A stretch of 32,525 bases of DNA, taken from the NCBI GenBank assembly GCA_038235385.1, contig JBBSTY010000026.1, positions 1-32,525 on the forward strand, in the 5' to 3' direction. Shown one piece after another: positions 1-8,348 of the stretch. Source of the stretch: JBBSTY01 sp038235385. Lineage in GTDB: Bacteria; Actinomycetota; Acidimicrobiia; Acidimicrobiales; Acidimicrobilacustridaceae. Positions within the stretch are counted from its first letter, which is position 1, and the number at the start of each line of letters is the position of its first letter. Under the pieces are notes generated by a model. It had not been told where the DNA came from and did no database searches. It worked only from the letters and a program-made list of their open reading frames with translations. A program made the position numbers and the translations under genes.

Positions 1-209
1 ACCGCGGTGGGGGCGTAGCCGCGCATGAACGGCGCCCCCGCGTGGAAGCCGGCGTCGGCGAGGTCGGCCAGCAGCGGCTCCCACCCGTGCGCAGTATCGG
101 GGAAGCCGTGGATGCACAGGGCCAACGGTCCGGCCGGCGGACCGGTCACGAGGCAGGTGACCTCGATGTCGTTGACGGTGACGCTCGTGCGGGTGGGCGC
201 AGCGGCCAT
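1..209 (-). CDS. alpha/beta hydrolase, N-terminal part (runs off the window)
   Basis: A coding stretch on the - strand starts at an ATG at 209-207 and stays open to the window edge, so only about 69 N-terminal residues are seen. A short beta-strand lead-in (SVTVNDIEVTCLV) is followed by LCIHGFPDTAHGW, the HGxP oxyanion-hole segment typical of alpha/beta-fold hydrolases such as epoxide hydrolases and haloalkane dehalogenases. The nucleophile elbow and the rest of the catalytic set lie outside the window, so the substrate cannot be guessed. It diverges from the MBL hydrolase at 361. No clear Shine-Dalgarno sequence precedes the ATG. The fold call is fairly sure; the function is open. Confidence 0.75.
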   Translation of the reverse strand, partial: MAAAPTRTSVTVNDIEVTCLVTGPPAGPLALCIHGFPDTAHGWEPLLADLADAGFHAGAPFMRGYAPTA

Positions 210-311
210 GGTGCTCCTGTCGGGACGGGCGGTTCGAGGAGCCTGGCACACCGACGTGACCCTCGGCGGAGACAAACGTCACAGCTCGGGCTTCACACCG
301 TGGTCGGTGGG

Positions 312-317
312 TAAGGT
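312..317 (+). promoter_or_regulatory. possible -10 box (TAAGGT) for the MBL hydrolase gene
   Basis: TAAGGT fits the actinobacterial TANNNT -10 pattern and would start a transcript near 324, about 37 bases before the GTG at 361. No convincing -35 is visible. The same hexamer recurs before other genes here (6606, 29979, 30287). This is a weak call. Confidence 0.3.
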
Positions 318-360
318 TGCGTGGGGTCGTTGGGGACACGACGCTCGGGGGGTGAACGAC

Positions 361-1218
361 GTGAACGTGACGTTCTACGGGGTCCGTGGCTCGACACCGT
401 GCTCGAGCGACGCCAATCAGCGCTACGGGGGCAACACGTCGTGCGTGGCGATCACCGACCCCGGTCACGAACCGCTGATCCTCGATCTCGGAACCGGCCT
501 GCGGTTCTTCGGCGCCACCCAGCACACCGATGGCTCGTTCCGCGGCCATGCCCTGGTGTCGCACCTGCACTGGGATCACGTGCAGGGGCTGCCGTTCTTC
601 GCCCCGGCCAACCGCCCCGGCGCCGTGCTCGACATCTACGGACCGCCCCAGGCCGATGGCCGGTCGCTCGAAGAAGCCTTCGGCGACTTCATGGCGCCGC
701 CGTACTTCCCGGTGCGGGTCGAGGACCTCGAGGGTTCCTTCCGCTTCCACACCCTCGACCGCGGGCCGCACGCCGTGGGCGACGCCAAGGTGACCGCGCA
801 GCTGGTACCGCACTGCGGACCGACCAACGGCTACCGGGTCGAGCAGAACGGTGTGTCGATCGCGTACGTCAGCGACCACCAGATGCCCCTCGACGGCAGC
901 CTCGACATCGCGCCCGGCGTGCTCGAGCTGTGCGACGGTGCCGACCTGCTCATCCACGATGCCCAGTACACGTCCGAGGAGTTCATGCTCAAGGCGCACT
1001 GGGGGCACTGCACGGCCGACTACGCCGTGCACGTCGCTCGGGAGGCCGGCGTCGCTCGTCTGGCGCTGTTCCACCACGACCCCGACCACGACGACGACAT
1101 GGTCGATCGGTTGCTCGCAGGGGCGCGCGCCTCGTGCGCGAACGCCTCCATGGAGATCATCGCGGCGTCCGAGGGCCTCACCCTCGCGCTGTCCCCGGCG
1201 GCGGCATCGGTCCACTGA
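361..1218 (+). CDS. MBL-fold metallo-hydrolase
   Basis: The protein of about 285 aa opens with NVTFYGVRGSTP and RYGGNTSCV, a signature of metallo-beta-lactamase-fold proteins near the class II cyclic phosphodiesterase/RNase Z-like branch. The metal site is intact: HLHWDH (H68, H70, D72, H73), a further His in VPHCG near 151, an Asp in IHDAQYT near 200 and a terminal FHHDPDH near 238. It is therefore expected to be a soluble two-metal hydrolase; the substrate is unknown. I chose the GTG at 361 because the family usually begins two or three residues before the first beta strand, and a run of G at 346-352 lies at ribosome-binding distance. A GTG at 352 is the alternative. The flavin reductase and carbonic anhydrase genes follow on the same strand after 22 and 5 bases. 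Confidence 0.88.
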   Translation: MNVTFYGVRGSTPCSSDANQRYGGNTSCVAITDPGHEPLILDLGTGLRFFGATQHTDGSFRGHALVSHLHWDHVQGLPFFAPANRPGAVLDIYGPPQADGRSLEEAFGDFMAPPYFPVRVEDLEGSFRFHTLDRGPHAVGDAKVTAQLVPHCGPTNGYRVEQNGVSIAYVSDHQMPLDGSLDIAPGVLELCDGADLLIHDAQYTSEEFMLKAHWGHCTADYAVHVAREAGVARLALFHHDPDHDDDMVDRLLAGARASCANASMEIIAASEGLTLALSPAAASVH

Positions 1219-1240
1219 CGCCGCACTAGGGTCTGCAGGC

Positions 1241-1750
1241 GTGAGCGACATCGAGGACGATCCCGGCGCCGGGTCGACGTTCGACTCGGCCAAGTACCGC
1301 CAGGTGCTCGGCCACTTCCCGACCGGCGTCACCGCCATCACCGCCATGGCCGACGGCGTGCCGGTGGGCATGGCGATCGGATCGTTCGCCTCGCTCTCGC
1401 TCGAGCCACCGCAGGTCCTGTTCTGCGTCGGCCGCCACTCGTCGTCGTGGCCGAAGATCGAGGCCGTGGGCTCGTTCTGCGTGAACATCCTCGCCGAGGA
1501 CCAGGAGGACGTCTGCCGCGTCTTCGCCAGCAAGGCGACCGACAAGTTCGCCGAGATCGGGTGGAAGCGATCGGGCAACGGGAGTCCGCTCCTCGACGGC
1601 GTGCTCGCCCACATCGACTGCACGGTGGCCGACGTCATCCCGTCCGGCGATCACCACGTGGTCATCGGCGGCGTCACCGACCTCGAGGTCCGCCACGAGG
1701 GCGGCCCGCTCATCTTCTTCCGGGGCGGCTACGGCCGCTTCTCGGTGTAG
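1241..1750 (+). CDS. flavin reductase family protein (FMN-binding split barrel)
   Basis: This 169-aa protein has the flavin reductase-like layout: YRQVLGHFPTGVTAITA near the N-terminus, the FMN-contacting ASLSLEPPQVLFCVGRHSSSWP, then SFCVNILAEDQ, and a C-terminal GDHHVVIGGVTDLE...PLIFFRGGYG. The family uses NAD(P)H to reduce free FMN/FAD, often for a two-component monooxygenase, and some members bind flavin or haem differently. No oxygenase partner lies next door. A -10-like TAGGGT at 1227-1232 ends 8 bases before the GTG at 1241, so the gene may also have its own leaderless promoter. The carbonic anhydrase gene starts 5 bases after its stop. Confidence 0.9.
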   Translation: MSDIEDDPGAGSTFDSAKYRQVLGHFPTGVTAITAMADGVPVGMAIGSFASLSLEPPQVLFCVGRHSSSWPKIEAVGSFCVNILAEDQEDVCRVFASKATDKFAEIGWKRSGNGSPLLDGVLAHIDCTVADVIPSGDHHVVIGGVTDLEVRHEGGPLIFFRGGYGRFSV

Positions 1751-1755
1751 CGGCG

Positions 1756-2271
1756 ATGCCGGTCTACGCCCTCGGCGACCAGGTCCCCGACATCGATCCC
1801 ACCGCGTTCGTCCATCCCGATGCGGTGATCATCGGTTCGGTCACCATCGGCGCCGAGGCGTCGATCTGGCCCGGCGCCGTGCTCCGCGGCGACGACGGGG
1901 CGATCACCATCGGCGCGCGCACCTCGATCCAGGACGGATCGGTGCTGCACACCACCATGATCGTGCCCACCACGGTCGGCGCCGAGTGCGTGATCGGCCA
2001 CATCGTGCACCTCGAGGGGTGCACCATCGAGGACGGCGCCCTCATCGGCAACGGTTCGGTGGTGCTGCACAACGCGATCGTCCGCAGCGGCGCCATCGTC
2101 GGATCCAACGCCGTGGTTCCCAACAACATGGTGGTGCCCGAGAACGCCATGGCGCTCGGGGTCCCGGCCAAGATCCGCGAGAACGCCTCGAACCCGATGA
2201 TGATCCAGATGGCGATGCGCTCCTACGTGGAGCGCAGTCGGCGCTACCGCGAGACCATGCGGCGCATCTAG
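1756..2271 (+). CDS. gamma-class carbonic anhydrase-like protein (left-handed beta-helix)
   Basis: This 171-aa protein consists of hexapeptide repeats (for example VIIGSVTIGAEASIWPGAVL) forming a left-handed beta-helix, followed by a C-terminal helix (YVERSRRYRETMRRI). It belongs to the gamma carbonic anhydrase/PaaY/YrdA family, whose trimers bind zinc between subunits through three His. Here H65 (VLHTT) and H82 (GHIVH) match two ligands. The position normally held by the third, five residues after the second, is Glu87, while a His sits at 85. Ligand use may be shifted, or CO2 hydration may be lost. The ATG is 5 bases after the flavin reductase stop, so co-transcription is likely. The stop overlaps the stop of the opposing gene in a shared CTAG. 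Confidence 0.9.
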   Translation: MPVYALGDQVPDIDPTAFVHPDAVIIGSVTIGAEASIWPGAVLRGDDGAITIGARTSIQDGSVLHTTMIVPTTVGAECVIGHIVHLEGCTIEDGALIGNGSVVLHNAIVRSGAIVGSNAVVPNNMVVPENAMALGVPAKIRENASNPMMIQMAMRSYVERSRRYRETMRRI

Positions 2272-2813
2272 TTCAACCCGGAGTTGAACCAGTGCAGCCC
2301 CTCGACGGGGATGTTGCGCGCCACCGTGAACACGATGAGGACCGCCGGCGCCAGCCAGGCGAAGACCCGTGGCCATCGGATGGTCGGGACGGTGATGTCG
2401 AACTGGGCCAGGACCCAGCGGCCGAACATGTACGCCATGATCGGGAGCAGGACGAGGGCCAGCAGGTTGTGATCGGCGGCGCCGACCAGGTCGCCGTGCA
2501 GGAGCGCGTTGGTGGCTCGGAGGCCGCCGCAGCCGGGGCAGTCGATGTTGGTGAGCAACTTGAGCGGGCACTGCGGGTACGCGCTGCTCGTGTTGGGATC
2601 GACCATGAACGTGTACAGGCACGCACCGGCGAGCGCAGCAGTGGCGCCGATGGCGATGAGGTGGCGCGTGCGGGAGCTGCTGCGGGCGGTGAAGCTCTCC
2701 ACGCCGGGCCCGAGCATCGTTCCCGGACCGGCGAAGGCGGGACCGGGGTCGGGGCGGGCGTCGGTTCCGGTCGTCTCGTCGGCGTCGAGCGTGTCGCGGA
2801 GTTGGAAGGCCAC
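2268..2813 (-). CDS. DUF2752 family membrane protein
   Basis: The 181-aa protein has a polar N-terminus of about 45 residues and then three or four hydrophobic segments (about 51-70, 118-136 and 150-168). Between the first two lies CPLKLLTNIDCPGCGGLRA followed by LLHGDLVGAADHN, the hallmark of DUF2752: a CPxK, a CPGCG and a conserved GD...A..N. The function of the family is unknown; the Cys cluster in a membrane loop could bind metal or be redox-active. The start is taken as GTG at 2813; in-frame alternatives further upstream would only lengthen the polar tail. It converges on the carbonic anhydrase gene, and the two stop codons share CTAG at 2268-2271. Confidence 0.85.
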   Translation of the reverse strand: MAFQLRDTLDADETTGTDARPDPGPAFAGPGTMLGPGVESFTARSSSRTRHLIAIGATAALAGACLYTFMVDPNTSSAYPQCPLKLLTNIDCPGCGGLRATNALLHGDLVGAADHNLLALVLLPIMAYMFGRWVLAQFDITVPTIRWPRVFAWLAPAVLIVFTVARNIPVEGLHWFNSGLN

Positions 2814-2862
2814 GGGCCGAGCATAGCGGCCGAACCCAGTTCGGAACCGCGGCGGACACCGG

Positions 2863-2868
2863 TAGTCT
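2863..2868 (+). promoter_or_regulatory. possible -10 box (TAGTCT) for the ABC exporter operon
   Basis: TAGTCT fits TANNNT and would give a start near 2875, leaving a leader of about 140 bases before the ATG at 3016. A purine-rich stretch at 2926-2937 (GAGAGAAGAGAG) just before an in-frame ATC codon at 2938 suggests that translation may begin earlier than 3016 from a rare codon. I see no clear -35. Confidence 0.3.
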
Positions 2869-3015
2869 GATCGACGATCCGGATCGTGGGGGGCGGATCG
2901 TCAGGGGTGCCGCGTCGGGCGCACCGAGAGAAGAGAGATCGCCATCGCCACGCCGAGTGCCGTCGAGTCCGAGTCCACGCCGCCCTCAGATCCCGCGACC
3001 CCGACGGGGTCGACG

Positions 3016-4785
3016 ATGCTCGGCCCCGCGACGCGCCGAGCCGGCTGGTCGCTGATCCGGCGCACGCTGCGGTCGCAGTGGGCAGGCATCACCTTCGGTG
3101 TCGTCGTCGGCCTGTGCTGGACCGCGGCGAAGGTCAGCGCGCCGGCGCTGGTCCAACGGGCCATCGACCAGGGCATCGTCGCCGAGGACCGCAGCGCGCT
3201 CGTCGAGTGGGCGTCGGCCATCGCCGTCGTGGCGGTGATCGCCGCGCTGTTCACCGGGCTGCGGCGGTACTGGGCCTTCCGAGAGTCTCGGATGGTCGAG
3301 GCTCGGCTCCGCGACGCCATCTACACCCAGATCCAGCGGCTCCACTTCGCGTTCCACGACCGGGTGCAGGCCGGCGACCTGATGAGCCGGGCCAACACCG
3401 ACCTGCAGCAGATCCAGGCGCTCGTGGTGCTCATCCCGCTCACCATCTCCAACTTCGTCACCGTCGCCGCGGTCACGGTGATCCTGTTCACCATCGACGC
3501 CAAGTTGGCCCTCCTGTCGCTCGCGTCGCTCCCGCTGCTGAACTACCTGGGCAAGCGGTTCTCGACCCGGCTCCACCCGTACGTCATGGGCATCCAGACC
3601 GAGTCCGCCGAGTTGGCGTCGGTGGTGGAGGAGACGGTCAGCGGGGTCCGGGTGGTCAAAGGGTTCGGCGCCCAGGAGGTGCAGGCCGGTCGGTTGCGCA
3701 CCGAGGCGTCGGATCTCTACGAGACCTCGATGGGCGCCGCCCGGGTGCGGGCGCGCTACCTGCCCGCCATGGAGCTGCTGCCCAACATCGGGTTGATCCT
3801 GGTGCTGGGCTACGGCGGCCACCAGGTGCTGGCCGGCAACCTGTCGCTCGGCCAGCTCATCGAGTTCAACGTCTACATCTACCTGCTCATCTGGCCGCTG
3901 CGGATGCTCGGCATGATCATCGCCCAGGGCCAGCGGGCGGCGGCGTCGGCGCGGCGGGTCGACGCCGTCCTGGCCACCCAACCCGCCATCGTCTCGCCCG
4001 CTCGCCCGACCTCCCTGCCGGTCGGTTCCACCGCCGGCCACCGCGGTCTCGGCGCGGTGCGCTTCACCGATGTCACCTTCGGCTACGAACCCGGCGCGCC
4101 GACCCCCGTCCTCGACTCGCTCTCGCTCGACATCGCGCCGGGGGAGTCGTTGGCGCTGGTCGGGGCCACGGGCAGCGGCAAGTCCACCATCGCCCGACTG
4201 ATCCCGCGGTTCTACGACATCGACGACGGCTCGCTCACCCTCGACGGGGTCGACGTCCGCCAGCTCGACGTGCTAGCGCTGCGGCGTGCGGTGGGGCTGG
4301 TGTTCGAGGACACCTTCCTCTTCAGCTCCACCATCGCCGACAACATCGCCTTCGCCGACGCCGAGGCCACCGACGAGCGCATCCACGCCGCCGCTCGGCT
4401 GTCGGGCGCGCACGACTTCATCGTCGAGCTCCCCGACGGCTACGCCACCGAGATCGGCGAGCGGGGGTTCTCGCTGTCGGGCGGCCAGCGCCAACGCATC
4501 GCCATCGCCCGGGCCATCCTCGCCGACCCGCGGGTGCTGATCCTCGACGACGCCACCTCATCGGTCGATCCCACCAAGGAGCACGAGATCCGCGATGCGC
4601 TCACCGAGGTCATGCGCGACCGCACCACGATCGTGATCGCGCACCGGCCGGCGACGGTCGCACTGGCCGACCGGGTGGTGCTGATCGACGCCGGTCGGGT
4701 GATCGCCGAGGGCACCCACGAGTCGCTGCTCGCGTCGAGCGCCGACTACCGCCGCGTGCTCGCCGCCGCCGAGGTCGAGCGGTGA
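3016..4785 (+). CDS. ABC exporter subunit A (membrane domain plus degenerate ATPase)
   Basis: A 589-aa half-transporter: a six-helix ABC type I exporter membrane domain (about residues 20-310) followed by a nucleotide-binding domain. The ATPase has Walker A GATGSGKST (near 383), signature LSGGQ (near 486), Walker B LILDDATSS (near 508-516) and the switch His in IAHRPA (near 541). Two changes stand out: the catalytic Glu after Walker B is Asp, and the Q-loop reads VFEDT, with Glu for Gln. The Asp matches the degenerate site of heterodimeric exporters such as TM287/288 and BmrCD. The partner follows directly, with stop and start overlapping (TGATG). The ATG at 3016 is the first standard in-frame start, but the frame is open upstream from 2866 and an ATC at 2938 has a good purine-rich site before it. 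Substrate unknown (lipid or drug). Confidence 0.93.
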   Translation: MLGPATRRAGWSLIRRTLRSQWAGITFGVVVGLCWTAAKVSAPALVQRAIDQGIVAEDRSALVEWASAIAVVAVIAALFTGLRRYWAFRESRMVEARLRDAIYTQIQRLHFAFHDRVQAGDLMSRANTDLQQIQALVVLIPLTISNFVTVAAVTVILFTIDAKLALLSLASLPLLNYLGKRFSTRLHPYVMGIQTESAELASVVEETVSGVRVVKGFGAQEVQAGRLRTEASDLYETSMGAARVRARYLPAMELLPNIGLILVLGYGGHQVLAGNLSLGQLIEFNVYIYLLIWPLRMLGMIIAQGQRAAASARRVDAVLATQPAIVSPARPTSLPVGSTAGHRGLGAVRFTDVTFGYEPGAPTPVLDSLSLDIAPGESLALVGATGSGKSTIARLIPRFYDIDDGSLTLDGVDVRQLDVLALRRAVGLVFEDTFLFSSTIADNIAFADAEATDERIHAAARLSGAHDFIVELPDGYATEIGERGFSLSGGQRQRIAIARAILADPRVLILDDATSSVDPTKEHEIRDALTEVMRDRTTIVIAHRPATVALADRVVLIDAGRVIAEGTHESLLASSADYRRVLAAAEVER

Positions 4786-6569
4786 TGCCCCAGAGCGGGG
4801 TCGATCCCGACGACGCCCTCGACGCCGAGCAGGCTCGTTGGGTGATGCGCCGGGCGGCGTCGATGCTGGCGCCGTACCGCCGGGAGGTCATCATCTCGAT
4901 GGTCCTCATCGTGGCGTGGACCCTCACCACGCTGGCCGGTCCGTACCTCGTGAAGTACGGCATCGACCACGGGATCTCCGAGGGCAACGGTGCCGCGCTC
5001 GACGTCGCCGTGGCCGGGTACGTGATCGTCGCCGCGCTGTCCTATGTGGTGTACCGCCTGCTCATCTCGGTGTTGGCCAAGGCAGGCGAGGGCTACCTGC
5101 GCGACCTGCGGGTGAAGGTCTTCGACCACCTGCAGGCGCTGTCGATGCCGTTCTACGACCGCACCAAGGCCGGCGTGCTCGTGTCGCGCATGACCTCCGA
5201 CATCGACTCCATCTCCGAGCTCGTGCAGACCGGGCTGCTCATGTTCCTGATGAACACGCTGCTGCTGGTCCTGTCGGTCGTGGTGCTCGCGCTGGTGTCG
5301 TGGCAGCTGCTGCTGCTGTGCCTCGTCGCCCTGCCGATGGTGGTGATCGCCAGCATTAAGTTCCAACGCGATTCGAACCGGGCCTACCTGCAGGTGCGCG
5401 ATCGGATCGGCTCGACGTTGTCCACGCTGCAGGAGGGCATCGCCGGGGTGCGGGTCATCCAGGCCTACGGCCGGGAGGAGACCGAGACCGGTCGTTTCGT
5501 CGTCGGCAGCCGTGCGCTCTACCGCGCCCACATGCAGTCGGTGTTCGTGCAGGCCTGGTACCTGCCGGTGATCGAGTTCGCCGGGCTCGGCACCACCGCA
5601 CTGGTGGTGGGCATTGGCGGCACCATGGTGATCGATGGCGCCCTCACCATCGGCACCATCGCCTTCTTCGTCCTCACCCTCAACAACCTGTTCGATCCCA
5701 TCCAGCAACTCAGCCAGCTGTTCAACACCGTGCAGTCGGCCGGGGCCGGGCTCAAGAAGATCTACGAGCTGCTCGATACGCCGATCGAGGTGGACGAGCG
5801 CGCCGACGCCATCGACCTGCCGCACCAGGGCGACATCGTGGTGGACGGCGCCACGTTCGCCTACGCCGGCGGCGCCCCGGTGCTCACCGACGTGTCGCTC
5901 ACCATCGCCGCCGGTGAGCGCCTCGCCCTCGTGGGGCCGACCGGCGCGGGCAAGTCGACGCTGGCCAAGCTCATCGCCCGGATGTACGACCCCATCGGCG
6001 GCCGGGTCACCTTCGGCGGGGTCGACCTGCGTGACGCCACGCTCGCATCGCTCCGCCAACGGGTCGTGGTGGTGCCCCAGGAGGGGTTCCTGTTCAACGG
6101 CACGATCCGCGACAACGTGCGCGTCGCCCGTGGCGATGCCACCGACGCGGAGATCGACGAGGCGTTGCGGGTGCTCGGCATCTACGACCGCTTCGCTGCG
6201 CTGCCCCAGGGCCTCGACACGGAGGTCCGAGAGCGGGGCTCGCGCCTGAGCGCCGGCGAGAAGCAGTTGGTGTCGATGGCCCGGGCGGCGCTCGTCGATC
6301 CAGCGCTGCTCGTGCTCGACGAGGCGACGTCGTCGCTCGACCCGGGCACCGAGGTGCTCGTCGAGCAGGCGATGAACGCCCTCATGGAGGGACGCACGGT
6401 GGTGGTGATCGCCCACCGCCTCTCCACCGCCGAACGGGCCGACCGGGTGGGCGTGGTCGCCGGCGGCCGGCTGGCGGAGATCGGCACCCACGACGACCTC
6501 ATGGCCGACGAGGGTCACTACGCGGCGTTGTTCGCCACGTGGTCCCAGGCCTCGTCCGCTGCCGTCTGA
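4785..6569 (+). CDS. ABC exporter subunit B (membrane domain plus catalytic ATPase)
   Basis: A 594-aa half-transporter with the same architecture as its upstream neighbour. The membrane domain covers about residues 35-330. The ATPase carries Walker A GPTGAGKST (near 383), Q-loop VVPQEGFLFN, signature LSAGE instead of LSGGQ (near 487), Walker B with the catalytic Glu, LLVLDEATSS (near 508), and switch His IAHRLS (near 542). The altered signature pairs with the Asp-containing Walker B of subunit A in the same composite site, leaving one good site (B Walker A/B with A LSGGQ) and one degenerate site, as known for heterodimeric exporters. The ATG overlaps the upstream stop by one base; a GTG one codon earlier (4782) is also possible. 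Both signs imply translational coupling and fixed stoichiometry. Confidence 0.94.
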   Translation: MPQSGVDPDDALDAEQARWVMRRAASMLAPYRREVIISMVLIVAWTLTTLAGPYLVKYGIDHGISEGNGAALDVAVAGYVIVAALSYVVYRLLISVLAKAGEGYLRDLRVKVFDHLQALSMPFYDRTKAGVLVSRMTSDIDSISELVQTGLLMFLMNTLLLVLSVVVLALVSWQLLLLCLVALPMVVIASIKFQRDSNRAYLQVRDRIGSTLSTLQEGIAGVRVIQAYGREETETGRFVVGSRALYRAHMQSVFVQAWYLPVIEFAGLGTTALVVGIGGTMVIDGALTIGTIAFFVLTLNNLFDPIQQLSQLFNTVQSAGAGLKKIYELLDTPIEVDERADAIDLPHQGDIVVDGATFAYAGGAPVLTDVSLTIAAGERLALVGPTGAGKSTLAKLIARMYDPIGGRVTFGGVDLRDATLASLRQRVVVVPQEGFLFNGTIRDNVRVARGDATDAEIDEALRVLGIYDRFAALPQGLDTEVRERGSRLSAGEKQLVSMARAALVDPALLVLDEATSSLDPGTEVLVEQAMNALMEGRTVVVIAHRLSTAERADRVGVVAGGRLAEIGTHDDLMADEGHYAALFATWSQASSAAV

Positions 6570-6645
6570 GCCGGACGGTCACCCGGTCGCGCCGTCTTCC
6601 GTCGATAAGGTGGGCGTTGCGCCTGACGACCGAAACGGAGTGCAC

Positions 6646-6936
6646 GTGAGCGATCAGACGAACCCGGCCGGCGGCGGCGACTTCCGCGGCTCGGCTGCGG
6701 ACAAGCGCAAGGACGAGACCGTCATGGTCAGCGCCGACGACTTGGAGAACCTCGTCGCCAACGCCCGCCAGGATGCAGCCGTCCCGCCTCAGCCGACACC
6801 GCCAGCGGCGCCGGCGGCGTCGGTCGCGCCCGTGGTCGCCTCGAACGGCCCGTCGGTGGCGCTCATCGCCGGCATCGTCGGGGTGATCGCGCTCATCGCC
6901 ATCATCATCGCCGTCGTCATGGTGGTCGCCAGCTGA
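6646..6936 (+). CDS. small tail-anchored membrane protein, unknown
   Basis: A 96-aa protein that I do not recognise. The first 55 residues are polar (DQTNPAGGGDF..., then MVSADDLENLVANARQDA), followed by an Ala/Pro-rich linker (PPQPTPPAAPAA), and the last 25 residues form one hydrophobic helix (VALIAGIVGVIALIAIIIAVVMVV) ending in AS. This is the layout of a tail-anchored protein with its N-terminus in the cytoplasm. The GTG at 6646 is preceded by GGAG at 6637-6640, and a -10-like TAAGGT lies at 6606-6611, so it probably has its own promoter rather than being read through from the ABC operon. Coding likelihood is good from composition and start context; the role is unknown. Confidence 0.7.
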   Translation: MSDQTNPAGGGDFRGSAADKRKDETVMVSADDLENLVANARQDAAVPPQPTPPAAPAASVAPVVASNGPSVALIAGIVGVIALIAIIIAVVMVVAS

Positions 6937-6956
6937 TCTGAGCGTCGCCCCGAACG

Positions 6957-8348
6957 TCAGGCGGCGTGGGTGGTGGCCTCGGTGAGGCGACGCAGTACGG
7001 CTTGGCGGGCGTGGGCGGCGGCGAGTGGGTCTTCGGGTCGGTGGTAGCGGCCGGGGGCGACGAACAGCCTGCCGGGTCTGGCCGCCGAGTGCGTTGGAGG
7101 AGCGTGGACGGCGGGTCGGGGTGGTGGGCCCTCGCGCTGTCGTTGGTGGCGTTGGCCCCAGAGCTGTTGTCCTGATGCGGTGGTGAAGACCGTCCAGCCG
7201 TCGGCGTCGAGGTGTGCGGACCAGCCGGTGCGGTGGGTGACGCCGTGGTGGTGGCGGCACAGGCTGGTGAGGTTGGCGAGGTCGCTGACGCCGCCGTGTT
7301 CCCAGTGGGTGCAGTGGTGGATGTCGCACCAGGTGACCTTGGCGTCGCATCCGGGGAAGGTGCAGCCGCCGTCGCGTTGGCGCACGGCTTTGCGTTGGCC
7401 TTCGGTGGCCCAGCGGGCGTGGCGGGCGAGGTCGAGGGGGACGCCCAGGTTGTCGACGATGAGGGCGGTGATGGCGGCGTCGCACGCGAGGGTGCGGGTC
7501 GTGTGATCCGCGAGGCGCACCCCGTCGGGGTTGGTGGCGACGGAGGGTTCATCGGCGTCGATCACCATGGTCGCTTCGACGACGGGGCCTTTGGTGGAGT
7601 CGAGGTCGATGCCGAGGGCGTGGCGGATGAGCTCGGTGAGGGCGAGGGCTCGCAGCGTGGATCGTGACGGGATGGGGAGCTCGCCGTTGGAGGCGTTGGC
7701 GTCGTGGGCGGCGCGGCGGTGGAGCTCGTCGGTGCGGGTTTCGATGGCGTGGGTGACGACTTCGGCGTTCTCGCCGGTGAGGGTGGCGGCGAGGGTGGTG
7801 AGCCCATCGAGGGTGGTGCCGTAGCTCAGGCGGTTGGTGGCGGGATCGTCGTTGGGGTCGTAGCCGCCGTCTTGGTCCCAGAGGCGGGCGAGGGAGCGGA
7901 TGTCGTTGTGCCACTTCTCGAACCGGCAGCGTTGGGCGAGGTCGACGAGGAGGTGTTGGTTGTCGGCGACGGTGTCGATGATGCGGGGGTTGGCGAGTGC
8001 GGTGATGGCGCGGGCGTGGTCCCAGCTGATGGTGCCCGCGGCGAGGGCGTCGGCGATAAGCGGGAGGCGGCGGCGGAGCTTGGACGCGACGTTCACCCGG
8101 GTGCGAGACACCGCGGCGGGGAGGTGGGTTTCGCGGGCGAGCCAGGCGGCGGTGGTCAGGCCGTGGTGACGGTCGCAGGTGCGGCGGGCTTCGAGCTCGC
8201 CGAGCACGACGGCTTGTTCGGTGTCGACGGCGCGGCGGCGGGCTTCGAGCTCGACCGCTCGGGCGGTGAGCTCGTCGTCGGACACCGAAGACGGGTCGAT
8301 GATCGCGTCGCCCCCGGTCTGCGTCTCCGATGTGGCGGCTCCGAACAT
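6957..8348 (-). CDS. DUF222 / 13E12-type HNH endonuclease family protein
   Basis: A 463-aa protein with an N-terminal helical DUF222 domain (for example ARAVELEARRRAVDTEQA and LPLIADALAAGTISWDHARAI) and a C-terminal HNH nuclease fold near residues 325-370: CTFPGCDAKVTWCDIHH, then HWEHGGVSDLANLTSLCRHHH, with the Cys/His metal ligands and H-N-H residues in place. This is the REP13E12/DUF222 family, abundant in actinobacteria, often multicopy and probably mobile or DNA-damage linked. The start is the ATG at 8348, lying 7 bases after a TACGAT -10, so the mRNA is probably leaderless. A perfect LexA-type box overlaps that start, which predicts SOS induction. The C-terminal 60 residues are Pro/Arg-rich and likely disordered. 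Confidence 0.92.
   Translation of the reverse strand: MFGAATSETQTGGDAIIDPSSVSDDELTARAVELEARRRAVDTEQAVVLGELEARRTCDRHHGLTTAAWLARETHLPAAVSRTRVNVASKLRRRLPLIADALAAGTISWDHARAITALANPRIIDTVADNQHLLVDLAQRCRFEKWHNDIRSLARLWDQDGGYDPNDDPATNRLSYGTTLDGLTTLAATLTGENAEVVTHAIETRTDELHRRAAHDANASNGELPIPSRSTLRALALTELIRHALGIDLDSTKGPVVEATMVIDADEPSVATNPDGVRLADHTTRTLACDAAITALIVDNLGVPLDLARHARWATEGQRKAVRQRDGGCTFPGCDAKVTWCDIHHCTHWEHGGVSDLANLTSLCRHHHGVTHRTGWSAHLDADGWTVFTTASGQQLWGQRHQRQREGPPPRPAVHAPPTHSAARPGRLFVAPGRYHRPEDPLAAAHARQAVLRRLTEATTHAA

Noticed and set aside
2886..4784. Long open frame running into the second ABC gene, suggesting a 1227-aa fusion
   Set aside because: The part before 4785 encodes Arg/Pro/Gly-rich sequence without motifs, while another frame of the same DNA encodes a complete ABC exporter subunit.
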